From: CALBPI01 sp942491885
GTDB lineage: Bacteria; Pseudomonadota; Gammaproteobacteria; Steroidobacterales; Woeseiaceae
Assembly: GCA_942491885.1 (NCBI GenBank)
Contig: CALOCQ010000002.1
Location: forward strand, 1,240,001-1,304,000
Length of the DNA: 64,000 nt
Reading direction: 5' to 3'
In this document: positions 43,356 through 51,902 of the stretch, piece by piece
Layout of the letters: each line of letters begins with the position of its first letter
Position numbering within the stretch: position 1 is the first letter of the stretch
Program-made: the position numbers and the translations under genes
Notes under the pieces: model-generated
Told to the model about the DNA's origin: nothing
The model's input: only the letters and a program-made list of their open reading frames with translations
Databases searched by the model: none

Positions 43356-44324
43356 CTAGCCGTCGTAGGAAAGACTGCCGGTTAGCGCCGCGATATTCGC
43401 GAGCTTGTGTTCCACCAGGTAGTCGGCGATGCCAGCGTTGATCTTCTGGCATAGCAGCGGATCATAAAATAGCGCGGTGCCGATGCCGATTGTCGACGCG
43501 CCGGCGATCAGAAACTCCAGTGCGTCTTCGACGGTGTGTATGCCGCCTTGCCCGATAATCGGAATGTCATGTTTCTTCGCAACGTCATAGACCTGGTGCA
43601 CTTTCAGCAGTGCGATAGGCTTGATCGCGGGGCCGGACAGTCCGCCTTGCACATTGCCGATAACAGGCTTGCGCTTGTGCACATCAATTGCCATGCCCAT
43701 TACGGTGTTGATCACTGCGAGCGCGTCGCTGCCAGCCTCAATACAGCGACGCGCGCTCTCGCGAATGTCGGTTTGATTCGGTGACAGCTTGGTGATGATG
43801 GGCTTGCTGGTTTTCTCGCGGCACGCCTCAACCACCCGCGCCGACATATCGGGGTCGTTGCCGAACGCGACACCGCCTTCCTTGATGTTCGGGCAGGAAA
43901 TGTTGATTTCGATCGCGTCAATTAGCGAGTCCTCAAAGCGCGCGGTCGTCTTCGCGTAGTCCTCTATCGTAGAGCCACAAACATTCGCAATAAACCGTGT
44001 TTCCGAGAAATCCAATGACGGCAGGATGTCATCGACAACGACATCGACGCCGGGGTTCTGCAAGCCAATGGCGTTAAGCATCCCCATCGGCGTTTCGTAG
44101 ATACGGTGTGGTGCATTGCCGAGCCGGGGCTCGTAGGTTGTGCCTTTCAGAACAATACCGCCAACATGTGTGTTCTCGAATCCGACGACGCGCGTATACT
44201 CCTCGCCAAAGCCTACACAACCGGACAACAGAATGATCGGTGAATCGAGCTGCAGACCGCAAAACTCCACAGCGACAGATTCGGGCGGGTGCGGGCTATC
44301 CAGAGCAAAAGCGGGTTCAGACAT
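43356..44324 (-). CDS. Dihydroorotate dehydrogenase, class 1B-like (PyrD)
   Basis: The 322-residue FMN enzyme oxidises dihydroorotate to orotate in pyrimidine synthesis. The active-site cysteine lies in NISCPNIKEGGVAFGNDP, the SCPN-KxGG form typical of cytosolic class 1B. FMN phosphate loops appear as GQGGIHTVEDA and GASTIGIGTALF. Class 1B enzymes normally need PyrK, an iron-sulfur FAD subunit, to pass electrons to NAD; no pyrK is in the window. A related enzyme such as a dihydropyrimidine dehydrogenase-like protein is less likely. It diverges from trmL by 52 bases. Confidence 0.82.
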   Translation of the reverse strand: MSEPAFALDSPHPPESVAVEFCGLQLDSPIILLSGCVGFGEEYTRVVGFENTHVGGIVLKGTTYEPRLGNAPHRIYETPMGMLNAIGLQNPGVDVVVDDILPSLDFSETRFIANVCGSTIEDYAKTTARFEDSLIDAIEINISCPNIKEGGVAFGNDPDMSARVVEACREKTSKPIITKLSPNQTDIRESARRCIEAGSDALAVINTVMGMAIDVHKRKPVIGNVQGGLSGPAIKPIALLKVHQVYDVAKKHDIPIIGQGGIHTVEDALEFLIAGASTIGIGTALFYDPLLCQKINAGIADYLVEHKLANIAALTGSLSYDG

Positions 44325-44376
44325 CGGTTTGTCCTGAGAGCAGAGTTGACGTCGCAGCGCGGCGACGGGTGTCGAA

Positions 44377-44850
44377 ATGTTTCACGTTATTTTATATCAG
44401 CCTGAGATACCGCCAAACACCGGCAATATCATCCGCCTGTGTGCGAACACCGGCTGCCACCTGCATCTTATACAACCGCTTGGTTTCTCGCTCGATGAAA
44501 AGCGACTGCGGCGCGCCGGTCTCGACTATCGCGAACTCACCAGTGTCGCCAGCTGGAAGAATCTGGGTGCTTGCCTCGACAGTATTAACCCGCCACGGTT
44601 GTTTGCGTTTTCCAGTAAGGTCACGTCAAGCTATAGCGATGTGTCATACGCGCCAGGCGATGCGCTGTTGTTCGGCCCCGAAACACGTGGTTTGCCAGCG
44701 ACTATCCTCGATCCAATGCAGGACACCCGTAAGGTAACCATCCCTATGCGCGACGGCAACCGCAGTCTCAATTTATCTAACAGCGTTGCAATAGCCGTCT
44801 ACGAGGCGTGGCGTCAATGCGGTTTCGCAGATGCCCGCGAGCTGACCTAG
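44377..44850 (+). CDS. trmL: tRNA (cytidine/uridine-34-2'-O)-methyltransferase TrmL
   Basis: TrmL is a SPOUT methyltransferase that 2'-O-methylates the wobble base of two leucine tRNAs. The 157-residue sequence shows the N-terminal PEIPPNTGNIIRLCANTG and the knotted SAM site in FGPETRGLP and NRSLNLSNSVAI. Length equals the E. coli enzyme. It converges on gpsA with a four-base overlap. Confidence 0.95.
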   Translation: MFHVILYQPEIPPNTGNIIRLCANTGCHLHLIQPLGFSLDEKRLRRAGLDYRELTSVASWKNLGACLDSINPPRLFAFSSKVTSSYSDVSYAPGDALLFGPETRGLPATILDPMQDTRKVTIPMRDGNRSLNLSNSVAIAVYEAWRQCGFADARELT

Positions 44851-45866
44851 TCGGCGTCGTATTCGGCGCCGGTAGCACGTTGCATCAGCGTTCGTACCGC
44901 CTGCATCGGATCAACATCTTCATAAATGATGCGGAAAATCTGCTCGGTGATCGGCATTTCAACGCCGAGCCCGATAGCCGCGTCATGCACCGCGCGGGCC
45001 GCGAGCACGCCCTCAACCACCTGTTGTATCTCGGCCTCTGCTTGTTCGATGGATTTGCCAGCGGCGAGCGCCAGACCCATGCGCCGGTTACGCGATTGGT
45101 TGTCGGTGCATGTCAGGACGAGATCGCCCATGCCGGCGAGGCCCATGAACGTTTCGGCCCGCGCGCCCAGGCGCAGACCAAACCGACTCATTTCTGACAG
45201 TCCACGCGTGATCAGCGCAACGCGGGCATTACTGCCGAATCCGAGCCCATCCGAAAGCCCGGCACCGATCGCCATGACATTCTTGACCGCACCACCGACC
45301 TCGACGCCGGTGACATCGTTGCTGGTATAGGCGCGGAACGTGCCGTCGCTCAGGCGTGCGGCAATATCGGCGGCGAACGACTCATTGTTGGATGCGACGG
45401 TTAGCGCTGTCGGCAAACCGCGCGCTAACTCCTTGGCGAAGGTAGGGCCGGACAATACGGCGTAGTCCCCACCCTCACCCAGAACCTCATTGACGACCTG
45501 ATGCGGCAGTTTCCCGGTATCAAGTTCCAGTCCCTTGGTCGCCCAGGTGATTTTGAGTGGGCTCGCTGAGCGTTCACGCAGCATCGTCAGTGTCTCGCGC
45601 AAGCCGTGGCTCGGTACCGATACCAGAACTTCATCGACCCCACTGAGCGCTTCATCGAGCTCGACCACGGGCTGGAGCAAATCCGGGAAAGGGCCTTCCG
45701 GCAAATAACGCGTGTTGACGCGCGCGGCTATCATATCGCGCAGCTGCGCCTGGTCACGGCCCCATAAGGTCACGGGTGAGCCTGCGCGCGCATACTGAAG
45801 CGCCAGCGCGGTTCCCCAGGATCCGGCGCCGATAACGGCGATGGGTTTGTGAATGGCTTTATTAAT
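44847..45866 (-). CDS. gpsA: Glycerol-3-phosphate dehydrogenase [NAD(P)+] GpsA, probable ATT start
   Basis: GpsA makes sn-glycerol 3-phosphate from dihydroxyacetone phosphate for phospholipids. The frame includes the NAD-binding IAVIGAGSWGTALA near the N terminus, the TWATKGLE motif and the catalytic AVKNVMAIGAGLSDGLGFG region. No ATG, GTG or TTG precedes the dinucleotide motif in this frame before a stop codon at about 45875. The best initiator is ATT 45866-45864, with AAAAGG nine bases upstream, giving NKAIHKPIAVIG after the start and 339 residues, the exact E. coli length. The first in-frame GTG (45773) would delete the NAD motif. The start overlaps the secB stop. Confidence 0.9.
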   Translation of the reverse strand: MNKAIHKPIAVIGAGSWGTALALQYARAGSPVTLWGRDQAQLRDMIAARVNTRYLPEGPFPDLLQPVVELDEALSGVDEVLVSVPSHGLRETLTMLRERSASPLKITWATKGLELDTGKLPHQVVNEVLGEGGDYAVLSGPTFAKELARGLPTALTVASNNESFAADIAARLSDGTFRAYTSNDVTGVEVGGAVKNVMAIGAGLSDGLGFGSNARVALITRGLSEMSRFGLRLGARAETFMGLAGMGDLVLTCTDNQSRNRRMGLALAAGKSIEQAEAEIQQVVEGVLAARAVHDAAIGLGVEMPITEQIFRIIYEDVDPMQAVRTLMQRATGAEYDAD

Positions 45867-46368
45867 GGGTTTCTACCTTTTGCTGTTCTTTCTGAGCGGC
45901 TTCCGCCTGCTTTGCGGCCTCCGCCTGCGAGCGCGCGTAGAGCGCGTCGAAATCGATAGGCTGGAGAATGAACTCAGGGAAACCGCCGCGTTGCACCGCG
46001 CCAGAAATCGCCTCGCGCGCGTATGGGAACAGCGAATTCGGACAGAAAGTGCCCAGAATCATCCCAAGCTCGTTGTCGTTATAGCCGTCGATAAAGAACA
46101 GGCCGGCTTGCTGCAACTCAACGAGAAAGACCGTTTTGTCCTCTAGCTTTGCGTCGAGCGTCAGCGTCAACACCATTTCGTAAAGCGGCTCTTCACCGAC
46201 CTTGCGGTGCTCGGTACGGAGGTTCAGGTTGGTCTGTGGCCGGAAATCCGCTTGCGTGAAAATCTGCGGGGCTTCGGGCGACTCGAAAGACATGTCTTTG
46301 ATGTAGAGCTTGCGCAGTGCTACTACTCGGCGGGGCTGCGTGTCAGCAGCGGCGTTCTCTTCACTCAT
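45862..46368 (-). CDS. secB: Protein-export chaperone SecB
   Basis: The 168-residue homotetrameric chaperone holds preproteins unfolded and delivers them to SecA. Core SecB sequences are present: RKLYIKDMSFESPEAPQIF, the TVFLVELQQAG strand and CPNSLFPYAREAIS. The C-terminal tail is alanine/glutamine rich and a little longer than in E. coli. It lies between grxC (25 bases upstream) and gpsA (overlapping), the classic grxC-secB-gpsA order. Confidence 0.97.
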   Translation of the reverse strand: MSEENAAADTQPRRVVALRKLYIKDMSFESPEAPQIFTQADFRPQTNLNLRTEHRKVGEEPLYEMVLTLTLDAKLEDKTVFLVELQQAGLFFIDGYNDNELGMILGTFCPNSLFPYAREAISGAVQRGGFPEFILQPIDFDALYARSQAEAAKQAEAAQKEQQKVETH

Positions 46369-46393
46369 TTAGCTTCTCTTCTTGAATTAAAAG

Positions 46394-46648
46394 TTACTGC
46401 AGCAGCCGGTCAAGCTCGCCGCTCTTATGCAAGGCATTCAGATTGTCGAAACCGCCAACATGGTGGTCACCAATAAAAATCTGCGGGACAGTACTCGCGC
46501 CATTGCTGCGTGCGATCATTTCCTCGCGTAGCCGGCCATTACCGGTAATATCGACCACTTCGAAGTCCACACCGCGTGCGCTAAGCAGCGCACTGGCGGC
46601 GCTGCAGAAGGGGCAATAACCCTTGGAATACATCGTGATATCGCTCAT
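46394..46648 (-). CDS. grxC: Glutaredoxin 3 (GrxC)
   Basis: The 84-residue glutaredoxin has the dithiol active site YCPFCSAA near residue 11, the TVPQIFIG cis-proline loop and the GGFDNL glutathione-binding motif. It reduces disulfides and glutathione-mixed disulfides in the cytoplasm. It begins six bases after the rhodanese gene stop and is followed by secB. Confidence 0.96.
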   Translation of the reverse strand: MSDITMYSKGYCPFCSAASALLSARGVDFEVVDITGNGRLREEMIARSNGASTVPQIFIGDHHVGGFDNLNALHKSGELDRLLQ

Positions 46649-46654
46649 TGCGCG

Positions 46655-47125
46655 CTAGCTCTTCGCTTTCTTGTTCTTGTTTTTCTTCTGCGACTTGCTC
46701 TTGCGGCTGGAGACCAACGGCAGATTGTCCTGCTGCCACGCGGCGATGCCGCCCTTTAATGCAAACACGTCGCCATAGCCCTTGCGCCGCAGGTCGGAAA
46801 CGACCCGGCTGCACTGCATACCGTTCTGGCAGGCGATAATGATCTTTTTGTCTTTGAGCGCCGCGAGACGGTCTTCGTTGCCTTCGACCTGATCGGCGGT
46901 CAGGTTCTTGGCGCCGGCGATGTGGCCTTTCTCGAAAGCTTCCGCGGGGCGAATGTCCAGCACTTGGGCGTCGTCGTTGATCAAGCGTATCGCGTCGGCA
47001 ACGCTGAGGTCTGTCGCCGCGCGCGATTGCAGCCGAAACTCGGTGAAAATCACGAGAAACAGGCTGCCGACCAGGCCTGCGGTCAGCCATAAATTGTTAT
47101 TGGTGAATTCGACTAACTGTTCCAT
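46655..47125 (-). CDS. Membrane-anchored rhodanese-like protein (YibN)
   Basis: The 156-residue protein has one N-terminal membrane helix (about residues 12-28) and a rhodanese domain whose active-site loop is ACQNGMQCSR near residue 98. The C terminus is a lysine-rich tail. It matches the YibN family, commonly first in yibN-grxC-secB-gpsA. I chose ATG 47125; a longer open frame upstream lacks homology. It diverges from envC. Confidence 0.88.
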   Translation of the reverse strand: MEQLVEFTNNNLWLTAGLVGSLFLVIFTEFRLQSRAATDLSVADAIRLINDDAQVLDIRPAEAFEKGHIAGAKNLTADQVEGNEDRLAALKDKKIIIACQNGMQCSRVVSDLRRKGYGDVFALKGGIAAWQQDNLPLVSSRKSKSQKKNKNKKAKS

Positions 47126-47212
47126 GGGGCTTTTGTCCGTAGAATAGCCGGGAAGTATACCAATCCTGACGCCGTTTTGGCCGCGTTGCGGATAATTTTG
47201 CGCTGCCGATCG

Positions 47213-48433
47213 TTGCAAAGCGGCGCTAGTATAAGGCCTGATGTTAACCCCGGATTTCCCGTTATTTGCCGCAATACGACATATTCTCTTGCGCTGACAC
47301 TGACTCTGTTGCTCATGCCGGTGATCTGCAACGCGCAGACCCGGGTCGCCAGCGAGGCTCAGCTGCGCGAGGTCCAGTCGCGGATCGCAACACTTGCCGA
47401 AAATGTTCGCGAGCGGACGCGTGAGCGAGACTCGCTTACCGCCAGTCTCGCCGACCTTGAGCAGCAGCTGGCGGGCGTGCAATCCCGACGCCAGCAATTG
47501 CGCAAGGACCAGACGGCGGCCAAGAAGCGGCTGCAACTGTCTGAGGAGAGAGCGAGACTGCAACGCGAATCACTAGCCGGTGAACGCGAGGAGCTGGCGC
47601 GTCAATTGCGCGCGGCCTATACCAGCGGCCGGCAGGAACGCATCAAACTGCTGCTAAACCAGAAAGACCCTGCGCAACTCGGCCGGATGATGGTTTATTA
47701 CGGCTATCTGAACGAGGAACGCCTGGCAAACATCGGGTCGTTGCGCGAAGGGCTGCAGACTTTGCTCGTGCTCACGCGCGAGGCCGACAATGAACGACAG
47801 GGTCTGGAGCGACTGGCGAAGGAAGCCGATGCGTTGATCGCGTCATTGGCCGATAAACGCAAACAACGCCGCGCCCTGCTTGTCGAGATTGACCAGCGCA
47901 TCGGCGAACAGAACCAGCAACTGGCGGCACTAAGCCGCCAGGAGCAGGACCTCGCAACGCTGCTGTCGGAACTGTCCAGTATCCTCTCTGATTACCCCAT
48001 CAGCTCGGAGGAGCCGTTAAGCGAGCTGCGCGGGAAGCTGGCCTGGCCGGTTGCCGGTACGCCAATTCGCAACTATGGCCAGTCGCGGGGGGCCGGTGGC
48101 AACGTTCGCAGCAAAGGCATTGTGCTATCGGCTGACGCCGGGACCGAGGTCAGAGCGATTTATCACGGGCGCGTTGTCTACGCCGATTGGCTGCCCGGCA
48201 TGGGGCTGCTTATCATCATCGATCACGGCGATGATCTGTTATCGCTCTACGGCTATAACGAGACGCTGCAAAAAGTCGTGGGTGACTGGATATCACCGGG
48301 AGATGTTATCGCGACCGTAGGTAACACCGGCGGACAGTCCGATAATGCGCTGTACTTCGAGCTACGGAATGGCCGTTCGGCGGTCAATCCGCGCCCCTGG
48401 TTCAGGAATCGACCCGGATCTGACCGGCGTTGA
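47213..48433 (+). CDS. envC: Murein hydrolase activator EnvC, start uncertain
   Basis: EnvC activates amidases AmiA/AmiB at the septum. The protein has a signal-peptide-like stretch (LALTLTLLLMPVICNAQ), two long coiled coils (about 60 to 270) and a LytM/M23 C-terminal domain. The zinc-site residues look degenerate (SKGIVLSADAGTEVRAIYHG, without the usual H-x-G-x-D), as expected for a non-enzymatic activator. No ATG or GTG lies before the signal peptide in frame. TTG 47213 is the nearest canonical codon but lacks a ribosome binding site. ATT 47264 would give a compact signal peptide. It precedes ctp and yibQ, a common trio. Confidence 0.85.
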   Translation: MQSGASIRPDVNPGFPVICRNTTYSLALTLTLLLMPVICNAQTRVASEAQLREVQSRIATLAENVRERTRERDSLTASLADLEQQLAGVQSRRQQLRKDQTAAKKRLQLSEERARLQRESLAGEREELARQLRAAYTSGRQERIKLLLNQKDPAQLGRMMVYYGYLNEERLANIGSLREGLQTLLVLTREADNERQGLERLAKEADALIASLADKRKQRRALLVEIDQRIGEQNQQLAALSRQEQDLATLLSELSSILSDYPISSEEPLSELRGKLAWPVAGTPIRNYGQSRGAGGNVRSKGIVLSADAGTEVRAIYHGRVVYADWLPGMGLLIIIDHGDDLLSLYGYNETLQKVVGDWISPGDVIATVGNTGGQSDNALYFELRNGRSAVNPRPWFRNRPGSDRR

Positions 48434-48526
48434 CGGGTTTGTCCGTGCACAAGGCGTGATTTGCGCCCATGCCAGCTACGGTTGGCTATGCTATGTTCGG
48501 TCGTCTGACTGCTATTTGAATTTTGT

Positions 48527-49711
48527 ATGAGCCTGTTAAGTAGAGCTTTTATTGCCATTATTGTCGGCCTCTCGCTGGGGCTGACGCTGACGCTCGGCAG
48601 TCACATCGCGCGCGAGCCCGCGCCCAGCCGTGAGGATGGTGAGGCACGGCTACTGGCAGAGGTTCTTGAGCGCGTGCGACGTGAATACGTCGATCCGGTC
48701 GATGACGCACGCCTGATGGAGGCGGCCATCCGCGGCATGGTTGCCGATCTTGATGCGCATTCCCAGTTCCTCGACCAGAACGAATTCGACGACATTCGCG
48801 TTGGCGCCACCGGGCGCTATTCCGGGGTCGGACTCGAGGTCGTGCTGCGTGGCCACGATGTTACGGTTATCTCGCCGTTCGCCGACTCGCCTGCTGAACG
48901 TGCCGGTATCCGCTCTGGTGACATTATTATTGCGATCGACGACCAGCCGGTCGATGGCGACGAGCTCTTCGAGACGGTCCAGCGAATGCGTGGCGCGCCA
49001 GGCACCGAAGTTCGCTTGTCCGTGTTGCGAGAAAGCGTTGCTGATCCGCTGCAGTTTCTCTTGCATCGCCAACGTCTCAGTGTGAACAGCGTGGAAGCGA
49101 AGTTGTTGCTGCCTGATATCGGTTACATCCGTATCAGCCAGTTCCAGGAAATGACGCCCATGCAGTTGGTTTCGGCTTTGTCGGCCCTTGCCAGCGAAAA
49201 CCTGACGCCGCTGTCGGGGCTGGTTCTGGACCTGCGCAACAATCCGGGCGGCTTGCTCGATGCCGCGGTCGAGGTTGCCGATCTGTTTCTCGATGAGGGG
49301 GTTATTGTCAGCGCCCGCGGTCGCACAGATGACGCCCGCTTCGAGCATTACGCCAAACGCGGCAGTCTTGTCAACGACGCCGAGATTCTTGTGCTGGTTA
49401 ACGGTGCGTCCGCCTCGGCTGCAGAAATTGTTGCGGGCGCCTTGCAGGATCACAACCGCGCAAGGCTGATCGGCACCTCAACATTCGGTAAGGGTTTGGT
49501 GCAAACGGTCATGCCGCTCTCGCACGGACAGGCGATCAAGATTACGACATCGCGCTACTTCACGCCGTCCGGTCGCTACATCCAAAACAAGGGCATCACA
49601 CCGGATATCGTTATCAAAGATACAACGCCGCATGACGGTGACGACAAACAGCTGCAAAGAGCGCTCAGCGAGCTGAACAATACACGTCTGGTGCTGAACG
49701 ACGCTTCATGA
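48527..49711 (+). CDS. C-terminal processing protease (S41 family, CtpA/Prc-like)
   Basis: The 394-residue periplasmic serine protease has an N-terminal signal or anchor (about 8-25), a PDZ domain (about 95-175) and the S41 catalytic domain. The catalytic serine is in NGASASAAEIVAGALQDH and the lysine in TFGKGLVQT. Such proteases trim cell-wall enzymes or periplasmic proteins. It lies between envC and a YibQ-like gene and overlaps the latter by four bases. A role in cell-wall remodelling at division is therefore likely, though its target is unknown. Confidence 0.92.
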   Translation: MSLLSRAFIAIIVGLSLGLTLTLGSHIAREPAPSREDGEARLLAEVLERVRREYVDPVDDARLMEAAIRGMVADLDAHSQFLDQNEFDDIRVGATGRYSGVGLEVVLRGHDVTVISPFADSPAERAGIRSGDIIIAIDDQPVDGDELFETVQRMRGAPGTEVRLSVLRESVADPLQFLLHRQRLSVNSVEAKLLLPDIGYIRISQFQEMTPMQLVSALSALASENLTPLSGLVLDLRNNPGGLLDAAVEVADLFLDEGVIVSARGRTDDARFEHYAKRGSLVNDAEILVLVNGASASAAEIVAGALQDHNRARLIGTSTFGKGLVQTVMPLSHGQAIKITTSRYFTPSGRYIQNKGITPDIVIKDTTPHDGDDKQLQRALSELNNTRLVLNDAS

Positions 49712-50469
49712 CCAGCTTTCGACTGCTTGTCCTTCTTGCCTACTGGGCTAGCGCGGCTGCCTGGGCGGTCGACCGCCCGCGTGTCGCAATTATTATCGAT
49801 GATGTCGGCTACCGCTTGATCGAGGATCGCCGGGTACTGGCGCTGCCGCGTGAGGTTGCCGTCTCAGTCCTCCCGTTTTCACCGCATGGAAAGCGCATCG
49901 CCGCACAGGCTGCGATGCAGCAAAGACTCGTTATGCTGCACCTGCCGATGCAGTCGATGGGGCAGACCGCTATTGCGGATCGCGGCATGCTGAACCTCGA
50001 TTCTACACGTGATGCACTGGGTGCAACTCTGGCCGCAAGCCTCGCCTCGGTTCCGGCCGCGCGCGGGGTAAATAACCACATGGGTAGCCTGCTCACACGC
50101 CACCCGGGTCATATGCGTTGGCTCATGGAGGCGCTCGCCTGTTACCGCGATATGTTTTTTGTCGATAGCTTTACGACGCACCACAGTGTTGCACTGGCCG
50201 AAGCCAGGCGGCAGTTTGTTCCATCGGCACGGCGCGACGTTTTTCTCGATGACGACACGCGACCTGAGGCGATAGAGGCGGAGTTCGAACGCATGATTGG
50301 CATCGCCGAAAAACGCGGGCAGGCGTTGGCAATCGGGCATCCCTTACCCGAGACGCTCGCTGTACTTGAGGCGCTGCTTGAATCCCTCCCGGGACGCGGC
50401 ATAGACCTGGTGTCGCCTGATGCACTACTGAGTGTTATGCAGGCGCCGGGCTTTAGTAGTGCCGACTGA
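49708..50469 (+). CDS. Divergent polysaccharide deacetylase family protein (YibQ)
   Basis: The 253-residue protein has a signal peptide (to about residue 20, AWA) and the deacetylase-like fold beginning RVAIIIDDVGY. The LHLPMQ, GVNNHMGS and FFVDSFTT segments are the family's conserved blocks. Several catalytic residues of true deacetylases are kept (D-D near residue 31, H in the NNHMGS), but activity is unproven for YibQ. It is coupled to the S41 protease by a four-base overlap in envC-ctp-yibQ. Confidence 0.88.
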   Translation: MTSFRLLVLLAYWASAAAWAVDRPRVAIIIDDVGYRLIEDRRVLALPREVAVSVLPFSPHGKRIAAQAAMQQRLVMLHLPMQSMGQTAIADRGMLNLDSTRDALGATLAASLASVPAARGVNNHMGSLLTRHPGHMRWLMEALACYRDMFFVDSFTTHHSVALAEARRQFVPSARRDVFLDDDTRPEAIEAEFERMIGIAEKRGQALAIGHPLPETLAVLEALLESLPGRGIDLVSPDALLSVMQAPGFSSAD

Positions 50470-50517
50470 GCTGCGTGATATTCTCATCGGCTAACGCCTG
50501 ACACCGGAGGAAACGGT

Positions 50518-51063
50518 ATGCCTAAATTTCGCTATTGCCCTGTCTGTGCCGCCCCACTGGTGCCTGCCGAACACGGCGGCCGTACGCGCATGGCCTGCAG
50601 CGACACACGTTGTGCGTTTGTGCACTGGGACAACCCGATTCCCGTCGTCGCCGCTATTGCCGAACGCAATGGCGGCATCATTCAGGTACGCAGCCACGGC
50701 TGGCCGCCCGGGTGGTATGGATTGGTGACCGGTTTTCTCGAAGCCGGCGAAATGCCGGAACAGGCGGTGCTGCGCGAGGTCGAAGAAGAAACCGGCCTCA
50801 AGGCGACCATGGGTGCTTATATCGGCATGTATCCTTTTTATCGAATGAATCAATTGCTGCTGGCCTATCACGTGCATGTCGGCGATGGTGACGTTGTGGT
50901 CGATGCCAGTGAGCTTGACGGCTACCGCGAAGTCCAGCTTGCTGACGTGGTGCCATGGGCGAGCGGCACGGGCTACGCGTTGCGCGACTGGCTGGCGACG
51001 CGCGGCTATGATTTTGCGGATGAGGATATGGTCAGTCTGGAGTCACGAGGACGCGCATCGTGA
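50518..51063 (+). CDS. NUDIX hydrolase with N-terminal zinc ribbon
   Basis: The 181-residue protein starts with a zinc-ribbon pattern (CPVCAAPL, then CSDTRCAF). The NUDIX box is complete: GFLEAGEMPEQAVLREVEEE then TGL. The zinc ribbon plus NUDIX layout resembles NudC-type NADH pyrophosphatases but is shorter, so the substrate is open. GGAGGAAA precedes the ATG. The stop overlaps the Kazal gene start by four bases, so the cytoplasmic NUDIX enzyme and a secreted inhibitor are translated together, which is odd. Confidence 0.88.
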   Translation: MPKFRYCPVCAAPLVPAEHGGRTRMACSDTRCAFVHWDNPIPVVAAIAERNGGIIQVRSHGWPPGWYGLVTGFLEAGEMPEQAVLREVEEETGLKATMGAYIGMYPFYRMNQLLLAYHVHVGDGDVVVDASELDGYREVQLADVVPWASGTGYALRDWLATRGYDFADEDMVSLESRGRAS

Positions 51064-51902
51064 ACGCATGGTGTCGGTCCTTTATCCTGCTTGCCGTAAT
51101 AGTTTCGCACGCGGCGAACGATGCGAATGCTGCAGACGAGCGCAGCAACAGCATATTATGCCCACAGGTCTGGCAGCCGGTGTGTGGCGACGACGGCAAG
51201 ACCTATGCTAACGATTGTCATTTGCGCGCTGCCGGCGTTGATATTGTAAGCGAAGGCGAATGCCCTCGCGTTGACCCGTCGAACGCGCCGGATGCCGGGG
51301 GCAACTGCCCGTCGCGTTTCGCGCCGGTGTGTGGCGAGGACGGCAATACCTACGCGAACAGCTGTTTCGCGATACTTGCGGATACCAAAGTTGCCGGACG
51401 TGGTCTGTGTGCTGAGGATGATTGTCCGGCCGAAGAACTGCTGGTCTGCGGTCGCAACGGTCGAACGTTTCTGAACCGATGCGTTGCCAGCCAGGCGCGG
51501 GTTGGGGTCGCCTACACAGGCGCCTGCGATATCAACGCATGTCCTGATGTTTATGCACCTGTTTGTGGTGTCGACAAGAAAACCTATGCGAATGCCTGCA
51601 CAGCCGAAGCGGCTGGTGTGGAAATAGAAGGCCTCGGAGCCTGTGGAAAACGCGTTTGCCCAACCGTCTATGTTCCCGTGTGTGGCGCAGACAATATCAC
51701 TTACGGTAATGCGTGTGCGGCGGAGCGCGCCGGTATACGTATCGTTGCGCCCGGTGATTGCGACAACATTAATTGCTCGAATCGCTATCAACCGGTTTGC
51801 GCGCTGAATGGAAGAACCTACGACAATCAATGCCTGCTCGATGCCGCGGGACAGACCATGCTTTATGCCGGGGCTTGCGCGCTGGGCAGCGCGACCCAAT
51901 GA
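51060..51902 (+). CDS. Secreted protein with six tandem Kazal-like domains
   Basis: The 280-residue protein has a signal peptide (cleaved around residue 24). Six 35-residue modules follow at 34-68, 83-117, 122-156, 161-195, 200-234 and 239-273, with four-residue linkers after the second. Each has four cysteines at module positions 1, 9, 20 and 35 within CPxxxxPVCGxDGxTYxNxC...GxC. Kazal domains normally inhibit serine proteases. The two missing cysteines are the partners that form one disulfide in six-cysteine Kazal domains, so a simplified two-disulfide fold is likely. It overlaps both neighbours by four bases. A role against predators' or its own proteases is inference. Confidence 0.88.
   Translation: MNAWCRSFILLAVIVSHAANDANAADERSNSILCPQVWQPVCGDDGKTYANDCHLRAAGVDIVSEGECPRVDPSNAPDAGGNCPSRFAPVCGEDGNTYANSCFAILADTKVAGRGLCAEDDCPAEELLVCGRNGRTFLNRCVASQARVGVAYTGACDINACPDVYAPVCGVDKKTYANACTAEAAGVEIEGLGACGKRVCPTVYVPVCGADNITYGNACAAERAGIRIVAPGDCDNINCSNRYQPVCALNGRTYDNQCLLDAAGQTMLYAGACALGSATQ

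Noticed and set aside
44380..44392. GTTTCACGTTA at the start of trmL as a fourth parS
   Set aside because: Only one arm of the palindrome matches. The other arm is lost, so ParB binding is unlikely.
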